Below the pieces are notes generated by a model, which was not told the origin of the DNA, made no database searches, and was given only the letters and a program-made list of their open reading frames with translations. Below are positions 10,644 to 22,772 of a DNA stretch of 64,000 bases, piece after piece. Every line of letters starts with the position of its first letter. Position 1 is the first letter of the stretch. The position numbers and the translations under genes were made by a program. The DNA lies in contig NC_091355.1 in assembly GCF_038502225.1 (NCBI RefSeq), forward strand, positions 19,217,317 through 19,281,316, written 5' to 3'. Origin of the DNA: Cherax quadricarinatus. Its lineage: Eukaryota; Arthropoda; Malacostraca; Decapoda; Parastacidae.

Positions 10644-11185
10644 GACCTAGACAGTTGTAAGAGATATAATGACATCACTAATACAAGTGGCTAATTTTCT
10701 GTGGTAGCATAGTTTTTCTGATGACATTTGAACATGGTCAAGTGTGGTCTAGTGATGGTTGTTGTATCATTGCTCTCTCAGCTTGTATTGACGTGCAACG
10801 CAAATGGTTTGATCAAGTTTTGACTCTGAAATATGAGCAGAAGTTAGCAACCTTTTCAGTCTATTGAAAACCAAGTAATACAAAACCATTGAGCATAAAC
10901 TTTACATTTGAACTGGTGATTTCAGTATGTGGGTGTAACAAATGAGAGAATAAAACAGAACCTGTGGTAATATCCATTTATGCCTAGGAACTGCTTCCCT
11001 CTCTGTGGGAATAGCAACATTAGTAATAGCTGTTGTTTTGATTTTCATAGGTTCTAAATGTCCTTGTCCAATAATGTATCCCGAGTCACTCTTGGCCAGA
11101 TTCACACTAAAGTTGGATTCTACTTAACGTTCAGACAACACATGGGCTGATAACTGGCACATCTCTGTCTTGACTGTTGACAAAT
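10644..11185. other. No feature recognised
   Basis: AT-rich unique-looking sequence without motif-bearing open frames or obvious repeats. Confidence 0.5.
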
Positions 11186-11770
11186 AAGTTGATAAATTAG
11201 ACACATGTGCAACGCTTGGGTATCTTTATTTTGGAAACGTTTCGTCATCCAGTGACTTCCTCAGTGACTCAGCCTGGAGTCGATGTTATCAGTAAATCAA
11301 TCCTGATATGAACACAGAATGAGTGGAGAAGGGAGCTTATATATCGCAGACAAGTGAAGTGAAACAGTCGTATGCGGTGTCACCATAAAAAAAATCCAAT
11401 ATGTTACGCAAGCGCAGAATTCACTGTATCAAGATGTTGCTGTGTCGGTGATCTGAACCATGTGTCTACATTCCTGTCAGACACCTCAACATCTTCCGAT
11501 ACTGATACATGGAATTCTTAGCTTGCTTAACCTATAGGCATGACCTTCTTCGCACATGTGCCGTGTTCTTAAGATTGATGGACTAATCACATCACCTCCA
11601 GGCTGAGTGATTTATTACCTCACAGTTCTCCTGATCCTCAACTATTCTTCTCTGTAATGAAATGAGGAAGTCACTGGATGCCAAAACGTTTCCTCATTAA
11701 AGATACCCAAGAGTTGCACATGTGTCTAATTTATCAACTTGTCGGTTCTCTGAACCATTTATCTACAATC
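11186..11770. mobile_element. Penelope-like terminal repeats in inverted arrangement
   Basis: The left edge carries the terminal sequence in reverse orientation (AAATTAGACACATGTGCAAC, then GGAAACGTTTCG). The right edge carries it forward (AACGTTTCCTCATTAAAG, then CTAATTTATCAACTTGTCGG). The middle (11420-11640) matches the 4660-4900 part of the B2 insertion. A possible short target duplication is ACAAAT at 11180-11185 and 11771-11776. The hammerhead-like core is degraded here (ATGAGGAAGTCACTGGATGCC). No coding part is present. Confidence 0.65.
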
Positions 11771-11776
11771 ACAAAT

Positions 11777-13468
11777 TAGACCTACGACTGCTTGATTCAG
11801 GTACTAAAATATATGGAGATGCCTAAGGACTGGAAGTTGGCTTTTATGAAAACAAATAACATACATGTAAAAGACATACGAATTCAGTTATTAAGCCTTT
11901 AATATCACTAACTTTCTTTGCTACAAATCTCCCCAACACGCTAGCCTTGCGGCACTGAAGAATTCTAACTCGTTGATCTATTCCTTGGATCATAACTACA
12001 ATCATCTGAGACGAAGACATTCAGACATGACCTTCCTTCTTATAAAAAGTACAACGTACGGTATTTATCGAGTTAACAGGAGTGAGAAACTTATATTTAA
12101 CCGTCACACTTAACAGGAGGTGCTAAGTGTGACGGTGGAGGTTGTGGCTACCAAATCCCTTTGACCAGAGTGGAGCTTTAGACGAGCTGATTTGAGTTTA
12201 GACTTGGCCGGGTCACGAGTTACTTTATATGTTTTATCCAACATTCCAACGTCTGTCACTTTGGTATTGGGACGGTCAGCCAGATAGGTTTGCATGCCTG
12301 TGAGCATATCACATGCTAATACTAACAGGCTCATTGATTGGGGCTAGTTTCTCCTCTCGTTGCCTGTATGTTAGCCGTTGTAAAAGAATAGACACCAAGA
12401 ATCGCAGTTCATTAGATCCAAGAAGATATTTAAAAAAGTATATTATTACAAAAAAAAATATATTTATTGTTGCTTAAACCAGGATAAATACATTATATCT
12501 CAGTAATAAGCAGTTAGGAAATTTTAACAAGTAGTGCATAAATACGTATATAAACTCCAAGAGGAAGTTATAAAAATAAATTTAATAAACAGAGCTAGGT
12601 AATAACTAACAACGATGACTCCACCATTAATTCACACTATAAAATCCAGAACAATTTTAGCTGCTCAGGTTTCTACACAAAACCACATCCAGAATAGTGA
12701 GTTTCACAACACACGAGACACACAGTTTCTAACCTACAGACCAATGATGTAACACAGGAAATACGTCACTCAAGTCAAGGACAGGTGGACAGCCGACAGC
12801 CACAAACAGCCATGTTGAATCGTCTAGAAGACAGCTGGTGAAACAGAAAGCACAAATGAAAACTAAATCAATTAGAGACCTCAGCACAACCTTACAGAAT
12901 TATAACCAGGCCTATAATCTGTGTGTGTCCAGCTGAACCGCGTTAGAGGAGAGAACTCCAGAACTTAGTAGAAAAGAGAGTAAGAAAACATCAACGTCAT
13001 TAGTTTTTAAACTCGGCCACTGTCACGGATAACTTTGTCATGCCACATACCCACGTCGCAAAACCAATAATCACATAACATCACACGAGATCACATGAAT
13101 ATCACCATATCACCATTTTATCCTGTGGAAATAAAATAGCAATTCAGATTATAGAGTGGACTCTATATCCTGTGCACTAACCTCTAATATATAATTTAAT
13201 ATTTCACAACAATACCCTAATATTAATTATAATAATAATAATGCTAATAATAATATGCTCTTAACAGTAACCTGGTGTGAGGTTTCGAGATTAGTTCGTA
13301 CGCTTCTCTGTATTCATGTGTTCACAGGACAGAGTATATACTGTTATGAAAATCCTCATTATCACCGCTTGTAACATATTGTCATAATCACTAATTTCCG
13401 TCAACATTTGTAATAGTATTAGTCTTGGCATAATCAAGATATTTCTACCCAGGCGTAAGTTACAACCT
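11777..13468. other. Mostly unassigned AT-rich region
   Basis: At about 11795-11890 a short translation containing MPKDWKLAFM resembles the start of a LINE reverse transcriptase, but it is only a scrap. An open minus-strand frame at 12334-12110 (74 residues) has no recognisable family. The remaining sequence up to the minisatellite is AT-rich and I see no gene, promoter or RNA in it. Confidence 0.45.
12101..12135. repeat. Perfect 12-bp inverted repeat (hairpin)
   Basis: CCGTCACACTTA (12101-12112) and TAAGTGTGACGG (12124-12135) are exact inverted repeats with an 11-nt spacer. It could be the end of a short transposon or a structured site; nothing nearby decides this. Confidence 0.6.
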
Positions 13469-13471
13469 GTG

Positions 13472-16400
13472 GGATGTTTTCTGGCAGCTAGCTGTGATCA
13501 GGGATGTCTTCTGACAGCTAGCTATGATCAGGGATGCCTTCTGGCAGCTAGCTGTGATCAGGGATGTCTTCTGACAGCTAGCTGTGATCAGGGATGCCTT
13601 CTGGCAGCTAGCTGTGATCAGGGATGTCTTCTGACAGCTAGCTGTGATCAGGGATGTCTTCTCACAGCTAGCTGTGATCAGGGATGTCTTCTGGCAGCTA
13701 GCTGTGATAAGAGATGCCTTCTGGCAGCTACCTGTGATCAGGGATGTCTTCTGGCAATTAGCTGTGATCAGGGATGTCTTCTGGCAATTAGCTGTGATCA
13801 GGGATGTCTTCTGGCAGCTAGCTGTGATAAGAGATGCCTTCTGACAGCTAGCTGTGATCAGGGATGTCTTCTGACAGCTAGCTGTGATCAGGGATGTCTT
13901 CTCACAGCTAGCTGTGATCAGGGATGTCTTCTGGCAGCTAGCTGTGATAAGAGATGCCTTCTGGCAGCTACCTGTGATCAGGGATGTCTTCTGGCAATTA
14001 GCTGTGATCAGGGATGTCTTCTCACAGCTAGCTGTGATCAGGGATGTCTTCTGGCAGCTAGCTGTGATAAGAGATGCCTTCTGACAGCTAGCTGTGATCA
14101 GGGATGTCTTCTGACAGCTAGCTGTGATCAGGGATGTCTTCTCACAGCTAGCTGTGATCAGGGATGTCTTCTGGCAGCTAGCTGTGATAAGAGATGCCTT
14201 CTGGCAGCTACCTGTGATCAGGGATGTCTTCTGGCAATTAGCTGTGATCAGGGATGTCTTCTGGCAATTAGCTGTGATCAGGGATGTCTTCTGGCAATTA
14301 GCTGTGATCAGGGATGTCTTCTGGAAAGCTAGCTGTGATCAGGGATGTCTTCTGGCAGTTAGCTGTGATCAGGGATGTCTTCTGGCAGTTAGCTGTGATC
14401 AGGGATGTCTTCTGGAAAGCTAGCTGTGATCAGGGATGTCTTCTGGAAAGCTAGCTGTGATCAGGGATGTCTTCTGGAAAGCTAGCTGTGATCAGGGATG
14501 TCTTCTGGAAAGCTAGCTGTGATCAGGGATGTCTTCTGGAAAGCTAGCTGTGATCAGGGATGTCTTCTGGAAAGCTAGCTGTGATCATGGATGTCTTCTG
14601 GAAAGCTAGCTATGATCAGGGATGTCTTCTGGAAAGCTAGCTGTGATCAGGGATGTCTTCTTTAAAGCTAGCTGTGATCAGGGATGTCTTCTGGAAAGCT
14701 AGCTGTGATCATGGATGTCTTCTGGAAAGCTAGCTGTGATCAGGGATGTCTTCTGGAAAGCTAGCTGTGATCAGGGATGTCTTCTGGAAAGCTAGCTGTG
14801 ATCAGGGATGTCTTCTGGAAAGCTAGCTGTGATCAGGGATGTCTTCTGGAAAGCTAGCTGTGATCAGGGATGTCTTCTGGAAAGCTAGCTGTGATCAGGG
14901 ATGTCTTCTGGAAAGCTAGCTGTGATCAGGGATGTCTTCTGGAAAGCTAGCTGTGATCAGGGATGTCTTCTGGCAGCTAGCTGTGAATCAGGGATGTCTT
15001 CTGGCAGCTAGCTGTGATCAGGGATGTCTTCTGGCAGCTAGCTGTGAATCAGGGACGTCTTCTGGCAGCTAGCTGTGAATCAGGGATGTCTTCTGGCAGC
15101 TAGCTGTGAATCAGGGATGTCTTCTGGCAGCTAGCTGTGAATCAGGGATGTCTTCTGGCAGCTAGCTGTGATCAGGGATGTCTTCTGGCAGCTAGCTGTG
15201 ATCAGGGATGTCTTCTGGCAGCTAGCTGTGATCAGGGATGTCTTCTGGCAGCTAGCTGTGATCAGGGATGTCTTCTGGCAGTTAGCTGTGATCAGGGATG
15301 TCTTCTGACAGCTAGCTGTGATCAGGTATGTCTTCTGGCAGCTAGCTGTGATAAGAGATGCCTTCTGGCAGCTACCTGTGATCAGGGATGTCTTCTGGCA
15401 ATTAGCTGTGATCAGGGATGTCTTCTGGCAATTAGCTGTGATCAGGGATGTCTTCTGGCAATGAGCTGTTATCAGGGATGTCTTCTGGCAGTTAGCTGTG
15501 ATCAGGGATGTCTTCTGGCAGTTAGCTGTGATCAGGGATGTCTTCTGGAAAGCTAGCTGTGATCAGGGATGTCTTCTGGAAAGCTAGCTGTGATCAGGGA
15601 TGTCTTCTGGAAAGCTAGCTGTGATCAGGGATGTCTTCTGGAAAGCTAGCTGTGATCAGGGATGTCTTCTGGAAAGCTAGCTGTGATCAGGGATGTCTTC
15701 TGGAAAGCTAGCTGTGATCAGGGATGTCTTCTGGAAAGCTAGCTGTGATCAGGGATGTCTTCTGGAAAGCTAGCTGTGATCAGGGATGTCTTCTGGAAAG
15801 CTAGCTGTGATCAGGGATGTCTTCTGGAAAGCTAGATGTGATCAGGGATGTCTTCTGGCAGCTAGCTGTGAATCAGGGATGTCTTCTGGCAGCTAGCTGT
15901 GATCAGGGATGTCTTCTGGCAGCTAGCTGTGATCAGGGATGTCTTCTGGCAGCTAGCTGTGATCAGGGATGTCTTCTGGCAGCTAGCTGTGAATCAGGGA
16001 TGTCTTCTGGCAGCTAGCTGTGATCAGGGATGTCTTCTGGCAGCTAGCTGTGATCAGGGATGTCTTCTGGCAGCTAGCTGTGATCAGGGATGTCTTCTGG
16101 CAGCTAGCTGTGATCAGGGATGTCTTCTGGCAGCTAACTGTGATCAGGGATGTCTTCTGGCAATTAGCTGTGATCAGGGATGTCTTCTGGCAGCTAGCTG
16201 TGATCAGGGATGTCTTCCGGCAGCTAGCTGTGATCAGGGATGTCTTCCGGCAGCTAGCTGTGATAGGGATTTCTTCAGGCAGCTAGCTGTGATCAGGGAT
16301 GTCTTCCGGCAGCTAGCTGTGATCAGGGATGTATCCTGGCAGCTAGCTGTGATCAGGGATGCCTTCTGGCAGTTAGCTGTGATCAGGGATGTCTTCCGGC

Positions 16401-18582
16401 AGCTAGCTGTGATCAGGGATGTCTTCCGGCAGCTAGCTGTGATCAGGGATGTATCCTGGCAGCTAGCTGTGATCAGGGATGCCTTCTGGCAGTTAGCTGT
16501 GATCAGGGATGCCTTCTGGCAGTTAGCTGTGATCAGGGATGCCTTCTGGCAGTTAGCTGTGATCAGGGATGTCTTCCGGCAGCTAGCTGTGATCAGGGAT
16601 GTCTTCCGGCAGCTAGCTGTGATCAGGGATGTCTTCCGGCAGCTAGCTGTGATCAGGGATGTCTTCCGGCAGCTAGCTGTGATCAGGGATGTATCCTGGC
16701 AGCTAGCTGTGATCAGGGATGCCTTCTGGCAGTTAGCTGTGATCAGGGATGTCTTCTGGAAAGCTAGCTGTGATCAGGGATGTCTTCTGGAAAGCTAGCT
16801 GTGATCAGGGATGTCTTCTGGAAAGCTAGCTGTGATCAGGGATGTCTTCTGGAAAGCTAGCTGTGATCATGGATGTCTTCTGGAAAGCTAGCTGTGATCA
16901 GGGATGTCTTCTGGAAAGCTAGCTGTGATCAGGGATGTCTTCTGGAAAGCTAGCTGTGATCAGGGATGTCTTCTGGAAAGCTAGCTGTGATCAGGGATGT
17001 CTTCTGGAAAGCTAGCTGTGATCAGGGATGTCTTCTGGAAAGCTAGCTGTGATCAGGGATCTCTTCTGGCAGCTAGCTGTGATCAGGGATGTCTTCTGGC
17101 AGCTAGCTGTGAATCAGGGATGTCTTCTGGCAGCTAGCTGTGATCAGGGATGTCTTCTGGCAGCTAGCTGTGATCAGGGATGTCTTCTGGCAGCTAGCTG
17201 TGATCAGGGATGTCTTCTGGCAGCTAGCTGTGATCAGGGATGTCTTCTGGCAGCTAGCTGTGAATCAGGGTTGTCTTCTGGCAGCTAGCTGTGATCAGGG
17301 ATGTCTTCTGGCAGCTAGCTGTGATCAGGGATGTCTTCTGGCAGCTAGCTGTGATCAGGGATGTCTTCTGGCAGCTAGCTGTGATCAGGGATGTCTTCTG
17401 GCAGCTAGCTGTGATCAGGGATGTCTTCTGGCAATTAGCTGTGATCAGGGATGTCTTCTGGCAATTAGCTGTGATCAGGGATGTCTTCCGGCAGCTAGCT
17501 GTGATCAGGGATGTCTTCCGGCAGCTAGCTGTGATCAGGGATGTCTTCCGGCAGCTAGCTGTGATCAGGGATGTCTTCCGGCAGCTAGCTGTGATCAGGG
17601 ATGTATCCTGGCAGCTAGCTGTGATCAGGGATGCCTTCTGGCAGTTAGCTGTGATCAGGGATGTCTTCTGGCAGTTAGCTGTGATCAGGAATGCCTTCAG
17701 GCAGCCAGTTGTGATCAGGGATATCTTCTGACGGCTAGCTGTGATCAGGGATATCTTCTGACGGCTAGCTGTGATCAGGGATGTCTTCTGACGGCTAGCT
17801 GTGATCAGGGATGTCTTCTGGCAGTTAGCTGTGATCAGGGATGTCTTCTGGAAAGCTAGCTGTGATCAGGGATGTCTTCTGGAAAGCTAGCTGTGATCAG
17901 GGATGTCTTCTAGCAGCTAGCTGTGATCAGGGATGTCTTCTGGCAATTAGCTGTGATCAGGGATGTCTTCTGGCAATTAGCTGTGATTAGGGATGTCTTC
18001 TGGCAGCTAGCTGTGATCAGGGATGTCTTCTGGCAGCTAGCTGTGATCAGGGATGTCTTGTGGCAGCTAGCTGTGATCAGGGATGTCTTGTGGCAGCTAG
18101 CTGTGATCAAGGATGTCTTGTGGCAGCTAGCTGTGATCAAGGATGTCTTCTGGAAAGCTAGCTGTGATCAGGGATGTCTTCTGGAAAGCTAGCTGTGATC
18201 AGGGGTTTCTCCTGGCAGCTAGCTGTGATCAGAAATGTTTCCTGGGAGCTAGTTGTGATCAGGGATGCCTTCTGGCAGTTAGCTGTGATCAGGGATGCCT
18301 TCAGGCAGCCAGCTGTGATCAGGGATATCTTTTGACGGCTAGCTGTGATCAGGGATATCTTCTGACGGCTAGCTGTGATCAGGGATGTCTTCTGACGGCT
18401 AGCTGTGATCAGGGATGTCTTCTGGCAGCCAGCTGTGATCAGGGATGTCTTCTGGAAAGCTAGCTGTGATCAGGGATGTCTTCTGGAAAGCTAGCTGTGA
18501 TCAGGGATGTCTTCTGGCAGCTAGCTGTGATCAGGGATGTCTTCTGGCAATTAGCTGTGATCAGGGATGTCTTTTGGCAGCC
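13472..18582. repeat. 5.1-kb minisatellite, 30/31-bp units
   Basis: About 170 head-to-tail units are present. The 30-bp type contains GCTAGCTGTGATCAGG then GATGTCTTCTGGCA. The 31-bp type has GGAAAG before CTAGC, or an extra A in GTGAATCAGG. The two types alternate in blocks: 30-bp at 13472-14325, 14965-15540, 15840-16750 and 17060-17840; 31-bp at 14326-14960, 15541-15835 and 16750-17055; shorter alternations continue to 18582. Because 30 bp is a multiple of three, long open frames repeating a 10-residue motif (CDQGCLLAAS) occur in several frames on both strands. They look incidental, so I do not call a protein. Confidence 0.95.
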
Positions 18583-18777
18583 TTTGATCAGTGAGATCGA
18601 GAGGAGATAGATAACTCAAATATTGCGCATATTGTTGAGAAATGTGTTACAAGCTAAGTCAAAGATTAAATAGTGGACTATATGGGGAACTTAGCTTGAT
18701 AGCTTTCGCCTACACAGCCGTCCCTGCAGGTGATGTCTCAAGAAGCTGTCGTATCCATCTCTCAACAGGCTGGAATA

Positions 18778-19371
18778 AAAATTTTTATTTTTTTAAATTA
18801 ACACACTGGCCGATTCCCACCAAGGCACGGTGGCCCGAAAAAGAAAAACTTTCACCGTCATTTACTCCATCACTGTCTTGCCAGAAGGGTGCTTTACACT
18901 ACAGTTTTTAAACTGCAACATTAACACCCCTCCTTCAGAGTGCAGGCACTGTACTTCCCATCTCCAGGACTCGAGTCCGGCCTGCCGGTTTCCCTGAATC
19001 CCTTCATAAATGTTACTTTGCTCACACTCCAACAGCACGTAAAGTATTAAAAACCATTTGTCTCCATTCACTCCTAACAAACACGCTCATGCATGCCTGC
19101 TGGAAGTCCAAGCCCCTCGCACAGAAAACCTACTTTACACCCTCCCTCCAACCTTTCCTAGGCCGACCCCTACCCCGCCTTCCTTCCACTACAGACTGAT
19201 ACACTCTTGAAGTCATTCTGTTTCGCTCCATTCTCTCTACATGTCCGAACCACCTCAACAACCCTTCCTCAGCCCTCTGGACAACAGTTTTGGTAATCCC
19301 GCACCTCCTCCTAACTTCCAAACTACGAATTCTCTGCATTATATTCACACCACACATTGCCCTCAGACATG
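18778..19371 (-). mobile_element. RTE-like LINE, 3' fragment (C-terminus and 3' UTR)
   Basis: This is the reverse complement of the 3' end of the LINE at 8338-10018 and is very similar in sequence. On the minus strand it encodes the RT C-terminal part (MCGVNIMQRIRSLEV, FGHVERMERNRM) to 19130, followed by the shared 3' UTR ending in a T/A-rich tract at 18778-18800. It is 5'-truncated at about 19371. The ~190 bp between the minisatellite and this element (18583-18777) is unassigned. Confidence 0.85.
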
Positions 19372-19453
19372 GGTATAAATTATCCCTAGGGGTGTTACGT
19401 CAGCATATCTCAAAACTGATTGCTGACAACACTGTTGTGGACTCAAAAGCCCG

Positions 19454-20876
19454 AATTGCCGAAGCAATTCGTAGCCATCTTGACAGGCACAGATTGATTA
19501 ATGAATCTCAACACGGTTTTACAAAGGGGCGTTCCTGTCTTAAGAATTTACTAACTTTTTTCACTAAGGTGTTTGAGGAGGTAGATCAGGGTAATGAACA
19601 TATTGTGTATATGGACTTCAGTAAGGCTTTCGATAGACTTCCACACCAGAGGCTATTGAGAAACTTAAGGCACACGGAATAGGAGGAGAAATTTTTTCCT
19701 TGGTAGAGGCATGGGTGACAAATAGACAGCAGAGAGTTTGCATAATTGGGGAGAAATCAGAATGGGGGCACGTCACAAGCGGTGTTCCGCAGGGGTCAGT
19801 GTTGGGCCCGTTGTTGTACACAATTTACATAAACGACATAGATGAGGGAATAAATAGCGACATAAGCAAATTTGCTGATGGCACCAAAATAGGCCGTCCA
19901 ATTCATTCTAAGGAGGACACTAGAGCACTCCAGGATGATTTGAATAGACTGATGCAATGGTCGGAGAAGTGGCAGATGCAGTTTAATATTGACAAACGCA
20001 AAGTTCTAAATGTTGGACAGGTAAATAACCATGCCACATATAAACTAAATAATGTAGTTCTTAATACTACTGCTTGCGAAAAGGATTTAGGAGTTCTGGT
20101 TAGCAGTAATCTAAAGCCAAGACAACAGTGCATTAGTGTTCGCAATAAAGCTAACAGAATTCTTGGCTTCATGTCTAGAAGTATAAATAATAGAAGTCCT
20201 CAGGTTGTTCTTCAACTCTATATGTCCTTGGTTAGGCCTCATTTAGACTATGCTGCTCAGTTCTGGTCACCGTATTACAGACTGGATATAAATGCTCTGG
20301 AAAACGTACAGAGGAGGATGACAAAGATGATTCCATGTATCACAAATCTTCCCTATGAGGATAGACTGAGGGCCCTGAATCTGTACTCTCTCGAAAGGCG
20401 TAGAATTAGGGGGGATATGATAGAGGTGTATAAATGGAAAACAGGAATAAAGAGGATGTAAACAGCGTGCTGAAAATTTCCAGCCAAGACAGGACTCGCA
20501 GCAGTGGTTTCAAGTTGGAAAAATTCAGATTCAGAAAGGATATAAAATAGGAAAGCACTGGTTTGGTAATAGAGTTGTGGATGAGTGGAACAAACTCCCG
20601 AGTACAGTTATTCAGGCTAAAACGTTGTGTAGTTTTAAAAATAGGTTATATAAATACATGAGTGGGTGTGGGTGGGTGTGAGTTGGACCTGACTAGCTTG
20701 TGCTGCTGGGTCTGGTGCAGTGCTCCATCCTTGAGTGGAGATGATCAGACTGGGTGGGTCATTGGGCTTATCCGGGTGGGGCATTGGTATAATCCGGGGG
20801 GGGGACATGGACCTGCTCCGCATGGGTCAGTAGGCCTGCTTCAGTGTTCCTTCTTTCTTATGTTCTTATGTTCTTA
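19454..20876 (+). mobile_element. CR1-like LINE copy D, RT and 3' UTR
   Basis: The copy is 5'-truncated inside the reverse transcriptase (IAEAIRSHLDRHRLIN). It keeps QHGFTKGRSC, MDFSKAFDRLP and GVPQGSVLGPLLY. The catalytic motif C is FADG (19871-19882) instead of FADD, a loss of the second Asp. One frameshift near 19670 and another near 20460 break the frame. The 3' UTR (20680-20876) contains GCAGTGTTCCTTCTTTC and ends in TTCTTATG repeats, a CR1-style microsatellite tail rather than poly(A). It meets copy E tail-to-tail at 20876/20877. Confidence 0.85.
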
Positions 20877-22772
20877 TAAGAACATAAGAACGATGGAACA
20901 CTGCAGAAGGTCTACTGGCCCATGCGAGGCAGGTCCAAGTCTCCTACCGGCTTAAGCCAATGCACCCAACCTAGTCAGGTCAGGTCACATTGACTTAAGG
21001 GAGGAACACGGCAACCGACCTGGTAGCACAAGCTATCAGGTCTAACTCACACCCACCCACATCTACTCGTGTATTTATCCAACCTATTTTTAAAGCTACA
21101 CAACGTTCTGGCCTCTATAACGGTACTTGGGAGTTTGTTCCACTCATCCACAACTCTATTACCAAACCAGTACTTTCCTATATCCTTCCTGAATCTGAAT
21201 TTTTCCAACTTAAAACCATTGCTGCGAGTCCTGTCAAGGCTAGATATTTTCAGCACACTATTTACATCCCCTTTATTTATTCCTGTCTTCCATTTATACA
21301 CCTCAATCATACCCCCCCTGATTCTACGTCTTTCTAGAGAGTGCAGTTTCAGGGCCCTTAGTCTATCCTCATAGGGAAGGTTTCTGATACATGGGATCAA
21401 CTTTGTCATCCTCCTTTGTACATTTTCCAGAGAATTTATATCCATTCTGTAATACGGTGACCAAAACTGTGCAGCATAATCTAAATGAGGCCTAACCAAG
21501 GATGTATAGAGTTGAAGAACAACCTGAGGACTCCTATTATTTATGCTTCTTGATATGAAGCCAAGGATTCTATTAGCTTTATTGCGAACACTTATGCACT
21601 GTTGTCTTGGTTTCAGATTACTGCTAACCAGAACTCCTAAATCTTTTTCGCAATCCGTAATATTAAGATCTACATTATTTAGTTTATATGTGGCATGGTT
21701 ATTGTCCTGTCCAACATTTAGAACTTTGCATTTGTCTATATTAAACTGCATCTGCCACTTCTCCGACCACTGCATCAGTCTATTCAAATCTTCCTGGAGT
21801 GCTGGAATGTCCTCGTCAGAATGAATTCGACGGTCTATTTTGGTGTCATCGGCAAACTTGCCGATGTCGCTCTTTATGCCCTCATCTATGTCGTTTATGT
21901 AGATTGTGAACAGCAGGGGGCCCAACACTGACCCCTGTGGAACACCGCTCGTGACGCTTCCCCACTCTGATTTCTCCCCATTTATGCAAACTCTCTGCTG
22001 CCTATTTGTCAACCATGCCTCTATCCAGGAAAAAATCTCTCCTCCTATTCCATGTGCTTTAATTTTCCTCAATAGTCTCTGATGTGGGACCCTGTCAAAA
22101 GCCTTACTGAAGTCCATATACACAATATCATATTCATTACCATGATCTACCTCCTCAAATACCTTAGTGAAAAAAGTTAATAAATTCGTAAGGCAGGAAT
22201 GCCCCTTTGTAAAACCATGCTGAGATTCGTTGATTAATTTATGCTTTTCAAGGTGGCTACGAACTGCCTCGGCAATTATTGATTCCATAAATTTTCCCAC
22301 TATGGAGGTTAGGCTTATTGGTCTATAATTCGAAGCTAAGGACCTGTCACCTGTTTTGAAAATAGGTATCACATTTGCCATTTTCCATTTATCTGGCACC
22401 ATGCCAGTTTGTAGTGATATGTTGAAAAGATTAGCCAAAGGTGTGCTAAGCTCCTCTTTACATTCCTTTAGAACCCTTGCATACAGTTCATCAGGGCCTG
22501 GGGATTTGTTAGGTTTTAATTTATCTATTTGCCTAAGGACCATGTCACTTGTGACCCTAATAGTGCACAGTTTATTCTCGTCCTGTTCTACATAATTTAT
22601 CATTACTGGAATATCGCTGGTATCCTCCTGTGTAAAAACTGAGAGGAAGTATGTGTTAAAAATTCTACACATTTCCTTATCACTGTCAGTGAGCTGACCC
22701 GAGGAACTTTTAAGTGGGCCTATCTTGTCCCTGATCTTACTTCTGTATACCTGAAAGAATCCTTTTGGGTTA
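20877..22772 (-). mobile_element. CR1-like LINE copy E, 5'-truncated, RT frame intact
   Basis: This minus-strand copy runs from a 5' truncation near 22772 (NPKGFFQVYRSKIRDK) to the TTCTTATG tail at 20877. The coding part is given separately. Its 3' UTR (20877-21046) has the same AGGCCTACTGGCCCATGCGA-type region as other copies. The sequence is close to copy F and looks like a recent insertion. Confidence 0.9.
21047..22772 (-). CDS. CR1-like ORF2 partial: reverse transcriptase, open frame, copy E
   Basis: The frame is open without stops from the truncation point near 22772 to the stop at 21047-21049; the first Met is at 22672 (541 residues from there). Motifs in order are FLSVFTQEDTSDIP, SPGPDELYARVLKE, MVPDKWKMANVIPIFK, NYRPISLTSIVGKF, ESQHGFTKGHSC, VYMDFSKAFDRVP (motif A), GVPQGSVLGPLLFTIY (motif B), KFADDTKID (motif C, 21845-21856) and KDLGVLVSSNL. 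The catalytic Asp residues are present. The endonuclease and ORF1 are absent, so it cannot move autonomously, but the RT domain may be biochemically complete. No promoter is visible. Confidence 0.85.

Noticed and set aside
12110..12334. Minus-strand 74-codon frame as a possible host exon
   Set aside because: No recognisable domain and no convincing splice context; its end overlaps the perfect hairpin at 12101-12135. Left as unassigned.
13469..18463. Long open frames (up to 299 codons) with a 10-residue Cys-rich repeat in the minisatellite
   Set aside because: The 30-bp unit is a multiple of three, so many frames stay open on both strands. Unit-length changes switch the frame and no conserved start, signal peptide or flanking exon is present.
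13472..18582. CRISPR-like array
   Set aside because: The units are contiguous with no unique spacers, and the genome is eukaryotic in character.
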